Part shown: positions 7,176-16,539 of the stretch, one piece after another | Layout of the letters: each line of letters starts with the position of its first letter | How positions within the stretch are numbered: position 1 is the first letter of the stretch | Source of the DNA: UBA10649 sp963793105 | GTDB lineage: Bacteria > Actinomycetota > Actinomycetes > S36-B12 | NCBI GenBank assembly: GCA_963793105.1 | Contig: CAWBZB010000003.1 | Span: 434,001 to 498,000, forward strand | DNA: 64,000 nt | Direction: 5' to 3' | Notes under the pieces: model-generated | Told to the model about the DNA's origin: nothing | The model's database searches: none | The model's input: only the letters and a program-made list of their open reading frames with translations | Made by a program: the position numbers and the translations under genes

Positions 7176-8687
7176 CTAGCCGACGTGGGCGGTCGGCGAG
7201 TCGTTGGCCGCCATGTCCCTCTTGCTCATGTTCACCATGACCGCCCAGATGATGCCCGCGACCGCGAGGATCACGGCGCCCCAGACGAAACCACGGGTGA
7301 AGCCGGCGACCAGCGCGTCCGGAGTCGGCCCCTCAAGGCCGTTGGCGACCACGAACGCCGTGGTCGCGGAAGCCGCGATGGTGTTGAGGAACGCGATGCC
7401 GATCGAGCCGCCGATCTGCTGACTGGTGTTCAGGACCGCCGACGCCACGCCCGCATCATGATTGCCGATCGCGAAGAGTGAGACGGCAGAGAGCGGGACG
7501 AAGATCAGGCCCATGCCGAGGCTGATGATGATGAGAGACGGCAGGATGTCGCCGACGTAGCCGCTCGTGGACGTCATGCGCGTGAGCAGGAACATCCCCG
7601 TCACGGCCAGCACGAAGCCAGTGGTCGTCACCCAGCGCGGGCCGAAGCGCGGCAGCAGCTGGCTCGCCAGGCCGGCGCTGACAATGACGCCCGCGGAGAA
7701 CGGGAGGAAGAGCAGGCCGGACTGCAGCGGCGTGTAGCCGAGGACGGCCTGGAAGAAGTACGTCAGGAACAGGAACATGGCGAACAGGCCGACGCCCACG
7801 AAGAAGGACGCGAGGTAGGCGCCGCCTCGGTTGCGGTTGAGCAGGATCGGCAGGGGCAGCAGCGGATGGCTCGTGCGCGACTCGACGAACAGGAAGACCG
7901 CGAGCAGCACGACTCCCAGGCCCATGAAGGTCAGGGTCGAGGTGCCGTTCCATCCTTCGCTGTCCGCCTGGGTGATCCCGTAGACCAGCGAGACAAGGCC
8001 CGCGGTGGCGAGGACGGCGCCGGGGACGTCGTACTTCGTGTCCCCCGTGGCCCGCGACTCGTGCACGAAAGGGATCGCCAGGGCGATGGCGAGGATGGCG
8101 ATGGGAACGTTCACCAGGAGCGTCCAGTGCCAGGAGAGGTACTCGGTGAGAATGCCGCCGGCAACCAGTCCGATCGCGGCACCGCCGCCGGAGATGGCGC
8201 CGAAGACGCCGAAGGCCTTGGCCCTCTCCTTCGACTCCGTGAAGGTGACGCTGATGAGCGACAGGGCGGCCGGGGCGAGCATGGCAGCGAAGACGCCCTG
8301 AAGGGCGCGTGCGCCGTAGAGCATCTCGGCGCTGGTCGAGATGCCTCCGAGGAACGAGGCGAAGGCGAAGCCGGCCAGCCCGACGATGAACATCCGCTTG
8401 CGACCCTGGAAGTCGGCGATGCGCCCGCCGAGGAGCAGAAGGCCTCCGAAGGCCAGCGTGTAGGCGGTCACGACCCATTGCCGGTTGGCGTCGGTGATCC
8501 CGAGGTCCGCCTGGATCGATGGCAGCGCGATGTTCACGATCGAGGCGTCCAGCACGACCATGAGCTGGGCGATGGCGATGACGAGAAGCGCCTTCCACCG
8601 ACGCGGATCCGGCTCCACGGCGAGCGGTGACTGGGCCGCCATGGTGGCTTGGGCGACGGGCGTGGGCTCAGCAGCGGTGGCGGACAT
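7176..8687 (-). CDS. MFS drug exporter, DHA2 (14-TM) family
   Basis: A 503-residue transporter with 14 predicted spans. Motif A-like GRIADFQGRKRMF follows helix 2, with a helix-1 signature LDASIVNIALPSIQ. DHA2 members export hydrophobic drugs or metabolites in exchange for protons. The ATG at 8687 is chosen over an upstream frame because the similarity starts there and TACGTT lies 6 nt upstream. No local regulator is present. Confidence 0.85.
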   Translation of the reverse strand: MSATAAEPTPVAQATMAAQSPLAVEPDPRRWKALLVIAIAQLMVVLDASIVNIALPSIQADLGITDANRQWVVTAYTLAFGGLLLLGGRIADFQGRKRMFIVGLAGFAFASFLGGISTSAEMLYGARALQGVFAAMLAPAALSLISVTFTESKERAKAFGVFGAISGGGAAIGLVAGGILTEYLSWHWTLLVNVPIAILAIALAIPFVHESRATGDTKYDVPGAVLATAGLVSLVYGITQADSEGWNGTSTLTFMGLGVVLLAVFLFVESRTSHPLLPLPILLNRNRGGAYLASFFVGVGLFAMFLFLTYFFQAVLGYTPLQSGLLFLPFSAGVIVSAGLASQLLPRFGPRWVTTTGFVLAVTGMFLLTRMTSTSGYVGDILPSLIIISLGMGLIFVPLSAVSLFAIGNHDAGVASAVLNTSQQIGGSIGIAFLNTIAASATTAFVVANGLEGPTPDALVAGFTRGFVWGAVILAVAGIIWAVMVNMSKRDMAANDSPTAHVG

Positions 8688-8699
8688 CTGCGCAACGTA
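8688..8699 (-). promoter_or_regulatory. leaderless-type -10 box for the MFS gene
   Basis: TACGTT on the minus strand (8694-8699) ends 6 nt before the ATG at 8687. The region just upstream (8700-8735) is unusually AT-rich for this genome. Confidence 0.4.
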
Positions 8700-8841
8700 T
8701 CCGTAGATAGTTGAATTCGCAAATAAATGCCCGGCTGTTCGCCGCGGGCTCAACAACCGGTCAAGGCTCAGTCCGTCGTCCTCAAGGACACGACCCCGTG
8801 GTCAGCGCTGTCCGCACCCGCGGATCATCGGCGACCATGCC

Positions 8842-10407
8842 TCACCGGCACACGAGCCCATCCTCCGGCAGGGTCCCCTTGAGGAGGTAGTCGTCCACCG
8901 CTCCGTCGACGCAGCCGTTGCCATCCCCGTACGCGGTGTGACCCACGCCCTCGAACGTCACCAGGCGTGCGTTGTCGAGCTGCCCCGCGACGAGCTCGCC
9001 CCACTCGTAGGGGGTGGCGGGATCCTGGCGCGTCGAGACGACGAGGATCGGATTCGACCCCGCTGCCACCGTCTGCGTGATCGTCTGCGTGGACGCCGGC
9101 CAGTCCTTGCACGGGAGCAGGCCCCAGGCCAGGGCCGGTCCGAACGTCGGGGCGGTCGCCTTCCACTCCTCGGCCAGCGCCCGGACGTCGTCGACGGTGC
9201 CCTCGTAGGGGCGGTCCAGGCAGGTGACGGCGTAGAAGGCCTCGGTGGAGTTGTCGAGGTAGCGGCCGTCCGGACCGCGGCTGGTGCGGTCGTCGAGGAG
9301 CGCGAAGAGCGGGTCCGGGTCACGGTTGTCCATCGCCGCGGCGAGCGCACTCCTCAGCCGCGGGTAGTCGTAGCCGGGGAAGTAGAGGTTCGACAGGACC
9401 GCGTAGGACCCCAGCGGCTCGTTCAGGTCCCGGTCCTTCCCCGGGAGCGGATCGCTGTCCAGCCCGGCAAGGAAGTCCTGCAGCTGACCGACCGCCTGGT
9501 CCACCGAGCCCGAGAGTGGACAGTCGTTGTGCGTCAGACAGTCCTCGGCGAAGTCACGGACCGACAGCTCGAACGCGTCGGCCTGGCCCTTCGTCACCTC
9601 GGCGAGATCCAGGCTGGCCGGCAGGACACCGTCGAGCACCATCCGGCCGACCCGGTCGGGGAACAGCTCGGCATAGGTCGCGCCCAGCATCGTCCCGTAC
9701 GACTTGCCCAGGTACGTGAGCGTCTCGTCCTTGACGAGTTCACGGGCGAGATCGAGGTCGCGGGCGGCATCCACGGTCCCCACATGGGCGAAGTCCGGGG
9801 CGGCGCCCTCGGCACAGCCCGCTCCGGGGATCGCCGAGTCCTCGATCAGCTGCTGTTCCTCCGCAGCACCGTCCGGGGTGCCGTCGGCGGCCGCAAGATC
9901 GTCGATCTGTCGATCGGTCATGCAGTCGACGGGGTCGCTGTACCCGACGCCGCGAGGATCGAGCCCGACGATGTCGAAGCTCTCCCTCAGCGACGGGCTG
10001 ACGATGTAGTCGGCAGCCTTCGCGTAGTCCACCGCGCTGCCGCCGGGGCCGCCCGGGTTGACGAACAGGGAGCCGATCTTGTCACCGGTCGCCTTCACCC
10101 TCGTGATGGCGAGGTCGATCGTGGCCCCGTCCGGATCGGAGTAGTCCAGCGGTGCGACGATGGTGGCGCAGTCGGCGTCACCGCAGTTGGTCCACGTCAC
10201 GTCCTGCCCGTAGAAGCGGGAGAGGTCGGGGGCGGCAGTAGGACTGGCGGATACCGAAGGCGGTCCGCTACCCGTGGCGTCGCCGGGTGAGGACTGGCCC
10301 GATTCCGGTCGCGTGGGCGGCACCGCCTCGGGTTCACCGAACAGCCCGCACCCGGACAGGGTCAGGACGACCGCCAACATGACGGCGAACTGACGGCGGG
10401 GGCCCAT
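8842..10407 (-). CDS. TAP-like alpha/beta hydrolase lipoprotein
   Basis: A 521-residue exported hydrolase. The N-terminus is a lipoprotein signal with lipobox LSGC, followed by a Pro/Ser-rich linker to about residue 60. The alpha/beta-hydrolase fold has an oxyanion-region NPGGPGGS, nucleophile Ser in GKSYGTMLGA, an acid in STRQDPATP and catalytic His in GVGHTAYG. The C-terminal part matches the TAP-like domain of SCO tripeptidyl aminopeptidases and mycobacterial CaeA-type proteases. It probably trims peptides outside the membrane. It is divergent from the unknown membrane protein with a shared 18-bp promoter region. Confidence 0.85.
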   Translation of the reverse strand: MGPRRQFAVMLAVVLTLSGCGLFGEPEAVPPTRPESGQSSPGDATGSGPPSVSASPTAAPDLSRFYGQDVTWTNCGDADCATIVAPLDYSDPDGATIDLAITRVKATGDKIGSLFVNPGGPGGSAVDYAKAADYIVSPSLRESFDIVGLDPRGVGYSDPVDCMTDRQIDDLAAADGTPDGAAEEQQLIEDSAIPGAGCAEGAAPDFAHVGTVDAARDLDLARELVKDETLTYLGKSYGTMLGATYAELFPDRVGRMVLDGVLPASLDLAEVTKGQADAFELSVRDFAEDCLTHNDCPLSGSVDQAVGQLQDFLAGLDSDPLPGKDRDLNEPLGSYAVLSNLYFPGYDYPRLRSALAAAMDNRDPDPLFALLDDRTSRGPDGRYLDNSTEAFYAVTCLDRPYEGTVDDVRALAEEWKATAPTFGPALAWGLLPCKDWPASTQTITQTVAAGSNPILVVSTRQDPATPYEWGELVAGQLDNARLVTFEGVGHTAYGDGNGCVDGAVDDYLLKGTLPEDGLVCR

Positions 10408-10425
10408 GGGTCGTACCGTAATACG
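10408..10425. promoter_or_regulatory. 18-bp divergent leaderless promoter pair
   Basis: The only sequence between two divergent start codons (ATG at 10407 minus, GTG at 10426 plus). It contains ACCGT-AAT-ACGGT. On the plus strand TACCGT (10414-10419) is 6 nt from the GTG; on the minus strand TACGGT (10415-10420) is 7 nt from the ATG. The two -10 boxes overlap almost completely, so the two promoters should exclude each other. Confidence 0.5.
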
Positions 10426-11274
10426 GTGACCAAGTCCCGCCGTGACCCAGCCGAGCTGGCTGCACTCATCGAGCAGGGCGTCTCACGCGGCATCGACCTG
10501 GTGGATTCCTTCCTGGCCGTGACGGGGAAGGGGCCCCGCGGCTCCAGCAAGGCGCTGGCCGTCGAGCACCGCAAGGCGGTCGCGGCGAACCAGCGGGCGG
10601 TCACCCGTCATCGCGTACGGGTCAAGAGCCTGCGGTCCGAGGTCACCGGCGGAGCCGTCGTCGCTGGTGTCGGCGGCACGGTGGGCCTGATCGACGCTGT
10701 CGCCGAGCTGGGCGGGTCCGGCGGCATGCCCGGCCCCGCGTGGGCATGGTTCGCCGCTGCGGGCATCGGCCTGCTCGTGTCCGTCCGCGGACGGCTCGGG
10801 CTGCGCCGGATCGGTCCGGCACCTCGTCAGCTGGAGCTGGTGGGCCCGCCCCCGTCGATCCCTCGAGGGGCCACCGGGTCAGCGGAGATCTCGCACCTCG
10901 CATCGGTCCGCGTCCAGGTCATGAACATGGCGCCGTCGCTCGACCGTCTCTATCCCGGCTCGGGAGACGAGCTTCGCCGCGCGGACAACGAGGCGGCCGG
11001 ACCGCTCACCGCCCTCGCCGAGCGCCTGGTCGTCCTGGACCAGCTCCAGCGCGAGCTACCGGGCACGTCGGCCGCGTCCACGGCCGCCCGCTCCGCAGAA
11101 CTCGTGCGCGGTCGCCTGGCCGATGGCTGCGCCACCTACGACGAGCTGCTCGAGGCGGCGGCGCGACTGCTGGCCGCACCGGACGCGACACGCAGCACGT
11201 CGGAGATCCTGGCTCCGGCGGTCGACGCGATGCTCGCCTACGCCCACGGCCTGCAGAAGGCCGCCGACCTGTAG
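10426..11274 (+). CDS. unknown two-helix membrane protein
   Basis: A 282-residue protein not recognised with certainty. Residues 1-70 are basic and helical, two hydrophobic segments lie at about 75-95 and 105-120, and the remainder is a soluble alpha-helical region. The size and central hairpin recall actinobacterial PspM-like envelope-stress proteins, but no diagnostic motif supports that. Start is GTG at 10426, placed directly behind a -10 box. It is convergent with the YkgJ-like gene across a palindromic repeat. Confidence 0.6.
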   Translation: MTKSRRDPAELAALIEQGVSRGIDLVDSFLAVTGKGPRGSSKALAVEHRKAVAANQRAVTRHRVRVKSLRSEVTGGAVVAGVGGTVGLIDAVAELGGSGGMPGPAWAWFAAAGIGLLVSVRGRLGLRRIGPAPRQLELVGPPPSIPRGATGSAEISHLASVRVQVMNMAPSLDRLYPGSGDELRRADNEAAGPLTALAERLVVLDQLQRELPGTSAASTAARSAELVRGRLADGCATYDELLEAAARLLAAPDATRSTSEILAPAVDAMLAYAHGLQKAADL

Positions 11275-11284
11275 CCAGCCAGCG

Positions 11285-11864
11285 TCATCCGTCCGACCCC
11301 CTTCGTTGAGTGGGCGCTCCTGCACGGTCCGGAGCTCCCGGGCCGGTGCGCGAGCGCCCACTCAACGAGGGGGTCGGAGCGCGTTCACTCAACGAGGAGG
11401 GGGCGGGAGCGTGCCGCTTCTCGCGAACGTCCTCCGCGAGGGCCCGGCTGGCGTCGTCGGCGTACTCGAACTCCCACGCCCGGACGCGTGCCGCGATCAG
11501 CGGGGTGTCCTCATTGACCCGGCCGAGGGCCGCGAACAGCCGGCAGTCGTACACCCGGCACGTCCGGGGCCGATGCTCGTAGATGCTGCACGCCCCGTCG
11601 ACGAGCATCGGGCAGGCCCCATCGTCGACATAGCCCATGAGCACGTGACCCGCCGGCTGGCCCGGAGCCGGGACGAGCAGCTCCGACGGGATGTGCTCCA
11701 GCGTGTCGGTCTCGTCCGGCTCGATGTGGATGAACTGCGACGACGTGCAGCACGCCGTGCACGATGCCGCACGGCACGTCGGAGTCGGCCTCGCCCCGCA
11801 GTGCCGCCTGCATGCCCGTCAGCCACGCGGTGAACTCCCCCGCCGGCACGCGCTCCTCGTTCAC
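11285..11864 (-). pseudogene. YkgJ-family CxxC cluster protein, frameshifted
   Basis: Starts at GTG 11864, overlapping the holB stop (GTGA). The frame runs through ALRGEADSDVPCG, then shifts. After removal of one base near 11765 it continues as SCTACCTSSQFIHIEP and CSIYEHRPRTCRVYDC, the Cys clusters of the YkgJ/UPF0153 zinc- or iron-chelating family. The last 35 or so residues (from about 11403 to the stop at 11285) are encoded by the palindromic repeat and are not part of the family. It is the last gene of the topA-tmk-holB operon. Confidence 0.7.
11293..11403. repeat. CGTTGAGTGG-family palindrome plus extra half copy
   Basis: Arms CCGACCCCCTTCGTTGAGTG and its complement span 11293-11377 with a GC-rich centre. 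A second right-arm half (CACTCAACGAGG) follows at 11387-11398. Related copies lie at 42351-42440 and 51201-51270. It lies between convergent genes and is read as the C-terminus of the YkgJ-like protein. Confidence 0.75.
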
Positions 11865-13060
11865 GCCGTCGAGACCCGGATCCACGGGTCCTTCAGCTCG
11901 ACCATCAGCGACTCGAGGGCGAGCAGCGGCACGACGTTCGCGTCCACCTGCTGACGGGAGTAGGCGATCGCCTGCAGGCGACGGCCCGTGTCGTTCTCCG
12001 TGCTGTGCGCCGCAAGCTGGGCGAGCTGCGGCCGCATCTCCTCGTTGATCAGCGGGACGTCACCCTCGAGCTGCACCACGAGAACGTCGCGGTACAGGCC
12101 CATCAGGTCGACGAGCGCTCGATCGACCTGATCGCGCACCGTGCGGGTGCGCCGCGTCTTCTGCCTCTTCTCCAGGTCGGTGATGGTCGAGGCCGACAAC
12201 CGCTTGACCCGGCTCTTCATCGCGATGTCGGTGGGATCCCCGAACTGGGCCATCACGTTGTCCTTCTCGGCCTCGTCCATCGGATCGGTGATCGCCCGGG
12301 CGTCGTCGGTGGCCGCGGCCAGCAGATTCGCCGCGGCCGTGAAACATGAGGCGACGTCGTGGAGCTGCGACGGGATGCGCAGCACCTCCTGCCGTCGCAT
12401 GCGCGCGTGCTCGTCGCGGGCCAGTGCGCGGGCACGGCCAATGTGACCCTGCGAGGCGCGAGCCGCGAACGACGCCATGGCGATGTCGACGCCGTAGCTG
12501 TCGACAAGGAGCTCGGCGACGTCCGCGGTCGACGGCGTCCGCAGCGGCACGTGCCGGGTGCGGGACACGATGGTGGGCAGGACGTCCTCGACGCTGGGAG
12601 CGCACAGGATCCACACGGTGTGCGGCGGCGGCTCCTCGATCGCCTTCAGCAGCATGTTCACGGCGGTGTCGGTCAGCCGGTCGGAGTCCTCGAGCACGAT
12701 CACGTGCCACGGGCTCTTCACCGGAGCCATCCCGGCCTTGTGGATGAGTTCGAGCGCCTCCTTCGCGGTGTAGGACAGGCCCTCGGTCGTCACCACCTCG
12801 ACGTCCGCATGACCGCCGAGCGGAGCGGTCCGGCAGGCCTCGCACACTCCGCAGCCGTCCTCCGGGCACACCAGAGCTGCCGCAAAGCAGGTGGCCGCGG
12901 TCGAGCGCCCCGAGCCGGGCGGGCCGGTGACCAGCCAGGCATGCGTCATCCCGGGGCCCGGCTCCCCACGGCGGATGTGCTCGGCGTCCTCGACCGCGCG
13001 GGACAGCTCCGTCACCACGGAGTCCTGGCCGATCAGCCGGTCCCAGATCGACCCGCTCAC
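11861..13060 (-). CDS. holB: DNA polymerase III delta' subunit
   Basis: A 399-residue clamp-loader ATPase. Walker A GPPGSGRST is near residue 50. Four zinc-ligand cysteines lie at about 70-82 (CPEDGCGVCEAC). A Walker B-like VLEDSDR and sensor SRT (IVSRTRHVPLR) follow. With DnaX (encoded at 58.4 kb) and delta it opens the beta clamp. The GTG start at 13060 overlaps the tmk stop, and the 3' end overlaps the YkgJ-like start. A tmk-holB pair is the usual arrangement. Confidence 0.9.
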   Translation of the reverse strand: MSGSIWDRLIGQDSVVTELSRAVEDAEHIRRGEPGPGMTHAWLVTGPPGSGRSTAATCFAAALVCPEDGCGVCEACRTAPLGGHADVEVVTTEGLSYTAKEALELIHKAGMAPVKSPWHVIVLEDSDRLTDTAVNMLLKAIEEPPPHTVWILCAPSVEDVLPTIVSRTRHVPLRTPSTADVAELLVDSYGVDIAMASFAARASQGHIGRARALARDEHARMRRQEVLRIPSQLHDVASCFTAAANLLAAATDDARAITDPMDEAEKDNVMAQFGDPTDIAMKSRVKRLSASTITDLEKRQKTRRTRTVRDQVDRALVDLMGLYRDVLVVQLEGDVPLINEEMRPQLAQLAAHSTENDTGRRLQAIAYSRQQVDANVVPLLALESLMVELKDPWIRVSTA

Positions 13061-13683
13061 GACATGCCCAGTCCGGCCAGCACCCGGTCGAGGATGGCTG
13101 CGCCGACGACCTCGACGTCCTGGCGGGCGTCGAGCACGAGGTACCGGTCGGGCTCGGATTCGGCCAGGGCCAGGAACGCCGATCGCACCTGCTGGTGGTA
13201 CTCCAGCGGCTCAGCCTCCAGCCGGTCACGCTGCGCGAAGCGGGCCAGGCCCACCTGCGGATCGACGTCGAGCACGACGGTGAGGTCGGGGACGAGATCG
13301 CCGGTCGCCCACAGGCTGAGGTCGCGCACCCTGCTCGGGCCGAGCTCGCGGCCGTACCCCTGGTAGGCCACGGACGAGTCGATGTAGCGGTCGCAGATCA
13401 CGACGTCGCCGCGCTCCAGGGCCGGCCGGATGACACGGGCCACGTGCTCTCCGCGCGCGGCGGCGAACAGCAGGGCCTCGGCTCGCGGGTCGAGGCCCTC
13501 GTAGTCCGGGCTCAGCAGGATCTCGCGGATCCGCTCGCCGGCCGGCGTCCCGCCCGGTTCCCGGGTGCGGACGACGGACATCCCGCGCTCGACGAGCGCC
13601 TGGGCCAGCAGCGCCTCCTGCGTCGACTTGCCGGCGCCCTCGCCGCCCTCGAAGGCGACGAAGTACCCGACCGAGCCGGCCAC
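13057..13683 (-). CDS. tmk: thymidylate kinase
   Basis: A 208-residue enzyme that phosphorylates dTMP to dTDP. The P-loop EGGEGAGKST is near residue 13, the DRY-type motif ICDRYIDSSVAYQG near 95, and a TREPGGTPAGE substrate loop near 40. The GTG start is 2 bp after the topA stop, so it is translated with topA and holB. Confidence 0.93.
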   Translation of the reverse strand: MAGSVGYFVAFEGGEGAGKSTQEALLAQALVERGMSVVRTREPGGTPAGERIREILLSPDYEGLDPRAEALLFAAARGEHVARVIRPALERGDVVICDRYIDSSVAYQGYGRELGPSRVRDLSLWATGDLVPDLTVVLDVDPQVGLARFAQRDRLEAEPLEYHQQVRSAFLALAESEPDRYLVLDARQDVEVVGAAILDRVLAGLGMS

Positions 13684-13685
13684 GG

Positions 13686-16358
13686 TCAGCGGGACCCTGC
13701 GGGGGCCGTCTTCTTCGCAGCCGTCTTCTTCGCAGCCGTCTTCTTCGCGGCGGCCTTCTTGACCACGCGACGCGTCGTCTTCTTGGGCTTCGGCCCCTCG
13801 AGCGCCTCCTTGGCGCGACGCTCGGACAGCAGGTCGCTGGCGCGCTCGATCGACATGGTCTCCGGGTCGTCAGCAGTGCGCAGCGAGGCGTTCGTCTCCC
13901 CGTCGGTGACGTACGGTCCCCAGTTGCCGTCCTTGATGACCATCGGCTTGCCGGTGGTCGGGTCGTTGCCCAGCTCCCGCAGTGGCGGCTTGGCCTGCCC
14001 TCGGCCCCGTCGCTGCTTGGGCTCCGCGAAGAGCGCGAGCGCCTGCTCGAGGGTGACCGTGAAGATCTCGTCCTCCGACGCCAGCGAGCGCGAGTCCTTC
14101 TCCTTCGTCAGGTACGGGCCGTAGCGGCCGTTCTGCGCGAGGATCTCGATCCCGTCGGCCGGATCCGCACCGACCACCCTGGGCAGGCCGAGCAGTCGGA
14201 GCGCATCCTCGAGCGTGACCGTCGTGAGCGTCATGCTGCTGAGCAGCGATGCGGTGCGTGGCTTCGCGGACTTCGGTGATCCCTCGGGAAGCACCTCGGT
14301 GACGTACGGGCCGTAGCGGCCGGACTTCGCGACGATGGTGAGGCCGGAGTCCGGATCGACGCCCAGCTCGCGGTCGCGCGACGGCTCGGCGAGCAGCTGC
14401 TCAGCCTTCTGCGCCGTGAGCTCGTCCGGGGCCAACCCGACCGGGACGTTGGCGCGCTCGTCCTCGCCGCGCTCGACGTAGGCCCCGTAGCGGCCGACGC
14501 GCAGGACGGCGTCGGTGTCGGCGATCGGGAAGGTCGCGATGCCGCGGGCGTCGATGGCGCCGAGGTCCTCGGTGAGGGGCTTCACCCCGGGGAAGTCCCC
14601 GCTCACGCTGTGGCCGCCGCGCCAGAACGCCTCGAGCTGGGCCACGCGATCGGTCTCGCCCATGGCCACGAGGTCGAGCACGTTCTCCATGTTCGCCGTG
14701 AACTGGTAGTCGATGAGCGCAGTGAAGTGCTCCTCGAGAAGGCGGATGACGGCGAAGGCGGTGAAGCTCGGCACCAGCGCCGAGCCCTTCTTCCACACGT
14801 AGCCCCGGTCGACGATCGTCGACATGATCGATGCGTACGTGGACGGCCGGCCGATGCCCAGCTCCTCGAGCTTGGCGACGAGCTTGGCCTCCGTGTAGCG
14901 CGACGGCGGGCTCGTGGTGTGACCCTCCGGATCGAGCCGCTCGACGGTCACGGCCGCGCCCTCGGCGAGGCTCGGCAGCTCCCGCTCCTTGCTGTCGGCA
15001 TCGGCGACCTCGAGATCGCGCAGCGCCGCGTAGAAGCCGGGGAAGACGACCACCGTGCCGGATGCGCTGAACTCCGCGTCCACGCCGTCCGGCGTCACCG
15101 CGCCCAGCTTCATCGTGGTGGTGGCGACCTGGGCGTTGGCCATCTGCGAGGCCACCGTCCGCTTCCAGATGAGGTCGTACAGGGCGAACTCGTCGGCGTT
15201 CAGCTCGCCGGAGACCTCGCCGGGGGTGCGGAAGACGTCGCCGGAGGGGCGGATCGCCTCGTGCGCCTCCTGCGCGTTCTTCACCTTGCTCTTGTAGGTG
15301 CGCGGGGCGTCGGCGACGTACTCGGGGCCGTACAGGTCGCGGGCCTGGGTGCGGGCGGCCGCCACCGCCTGCTCGGACAGGTGCACCGAGTCGGTGCGCA
15401 TATAGGTGATGTAGCCGTTCTCGTACAGGCTCTGCGCCACGCGCATCGTGCGCTGGCTGCCCCAGCGGAGCCGGTTGGACGCCTCCTGCTGGAGCGTCGA
15501 GGTGATGAACGGGGCTCGCGGCTGCTTCTGCGAGGGCTTCTGCACGACGGATCGCACGGTGAAGGGCTGGTCCGCGAGGGCGGCGGCCAACGCGGTCGCG
15601 CGGGCCTCGTCGAGAAGGGTGACGGTCTCCTTCTTCAGGACGCCCTTCTGGTCGAAGTCCCCGCCGGTCGCGACCCGCACGCCGTCGACGGAGGAGAGCT
15701 TGGCGTCGAACCGCCCGGGGGCGAAGACTCCCTCGATGTCCCAGTAGGACGCGCCCCGGAAGGCGATGCGCTCGCGCTCGCGATCGACCACGAGGCGTAC
15801 TGCGACCGACTGGACCCGGCCGGCCGACTTGGCCTCGCGCCCGATCTTCTTCCACAGCACCTCGGAGACCGGGTAGCCGTAGAGCCGGTCGACGATGCGA
15901 CGGGTCTCCTGGGCCTCGACCAGCTGCATGTCGAGGTCACGGGGATGGGCGACGGCATCGCGGATCGCCTCGGGGGTGATCTCGTTGAAGACCATCCGCT
16001 GCACGGGCACCTTGGGGCGCAGCACCTCGAGCAGGTGCCAGGAGATCGCCTCGCCCTCGCGGTCCTCGTCCGTGGCCAGCAGGAGCTCGTCGGCGTCCTT
16101 CAGGGCCCGCTTGAGGTCCGCGATGGTCTTCTTCTTGGACTCGTGGACGACGTAGTACGCCTGGAACCGGTCATCGACGTCGACAGCGAGCTTGGCCCAC
16201 GGCTTCTTGCGCAGGTCCTCCGGCAGCTCGGACGCCTTGGATGCGAGGTCGCGCACATGCCCCACCGACGCCATGACCGTGTAGTCAGGGCCGAGGTAGG
16301 CGGCGATCTTCTTCGCCTTCGCAGGCGACTCCACGATCACCAGGGTCTTGTCTGCCAC
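13686..16358 (-). CDS. topA: DNA topoisomerase I
   Basis: An 890-residue type IA topoisomerase that relaxes negative supercoils. The N-terminal Toprim domain has LVIVESPAKAKKI and DEDREGEAISWHL. The catalytic Tyr is in GYITYMRTDS. Four C-terminal topo-C repeats (each with GRYGPY or GNWGPYV) are followed by a Lys/Ala-rich tail built from AAKKT units, as in other actinobacterial TopA proteins where such tails aid processivity. Zinc-finger repeats are absent, also typical. Start GTG at 16358 is preferred over the ATG 18 bp upstream because GAGAGGA lies just before it. It heads the tmk-holB operon. Confidence 0.93.
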   Translation of the reverse strand: MADKTLVIVESPAKAKKIAAYLGPDYTVMASVGHVRDLASKASELPEDLRKKPWAKLAVDVDDRFQAYYVVHESKKKTIADLKRALKDADELLLATDEDREGEAISWHLLEVLRPKVPVQRMVFNEITPEAIRDAVAHPRDLDMQLVEAQETRRIVDRLYGYPVSEVLWKKIGREAKSAGRVQSVAVRLVVDRERERIAFRGASYWDIEGVFAPGRFDAKLSSVDGVRVATGGDFDQKGVLKKETVTLLDEARATALAAALADQPFTVRSVVQKPSQKQPRAPFITSTLQQEASNRLRWGSQRTMRVAQSLYENGYITYMRTDSVHLSEQAVAAARTQARDLYGPEYVADAPRTYKSKVKNAQEAHEAIRPSGDVFRTPGEVSGELNADEFALYDLIWKRTVASQMANAQVATTTMKLGAVTPDGVDAEFSASGTVVVFPGFYAALRDLEVADADSKERELPSLAEGAAVTVERLDPEGHTTSPPSRYTEAKLVAKLEELGIGRPSTYASIMSTIVDRGYVWKKGSALVPSFTAFAVIRLLEEHFTALIDYQFTANMENVLDLVAMGETDRVAQLEAFWRGGHSVSGDFPGVKPLTEDLGAIDARGIATFPIADTDAVLRVGRYGAYVERGEDERANVPVGLAPDELTAQKAEQLLAEPSRDRELGVDPDSGLTIVAKSGRYGPYVTEVLPEGSPKSAKPRTASLLSSMTLTTVTLEDALRLLGLPRVVGADPADGIEILAQNGRYGPYLTKEKDSRSLASEDEIFTVTLEQALALFAEPKQRRGRGQAKPPLRELGNDPTTGKPMVIKDGNWGPYVTDGETNASLRTADDPETMSIERASDLLSERRAKEALEGPKPKKTTRRVVKKAAAKKTAAKKTAAKKTAPAGSR

Positions 16359-16458
16359 GTCATCCTCTCTGTCCATCGAGCGGTATCCCGCCGGAGTCTG
16401 ACGGTAACCAGCAGGTCCGTGTCAACTCGCAGGGCCCCCACCCTGACCGCCCGACGAC

Positions 16459-16480
16459 CGGTCCCCCCTAGGGGGGACCG
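16459..16480. promoter_or_regulatory. CTAG-centred perfect palindrome upstream of topA
   Basis: CGGTCCCCCC-TA-GGGGGGACCG, 22 bp, about 100 bp upstream of the topA start and 60 bp past the hppA stop. It could be an operator for topA or a transcription barrier; no family is assigned. Confidence 0.4.
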
Positions 16481-16483
16481 ACG

Positions 16484-16524
16484 CGAGGACCCCGCATCCC
16501 GCATAGCGGAACACGGGGTCCTCG
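16484..16524 (-). terminator. terminator of hppA
   Basis: CGAGGACCCCG (16484-16494) pairs with CGGGGTCCTCG (16514-16524) across a 19-nt loop, starting 15 bp after the hppA stop. Confidence 0.6.
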
Positions 16525-16539
16525 ATGGCCGTACCCGTC

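Noticed and set aside
13686..13800. Lys/Ala repeat at the topA 3' end as a tandem DNA repeat of separate interest
   Set aside because: Short AAKKT repeats are a known feature of actinobacterial TopA tails.
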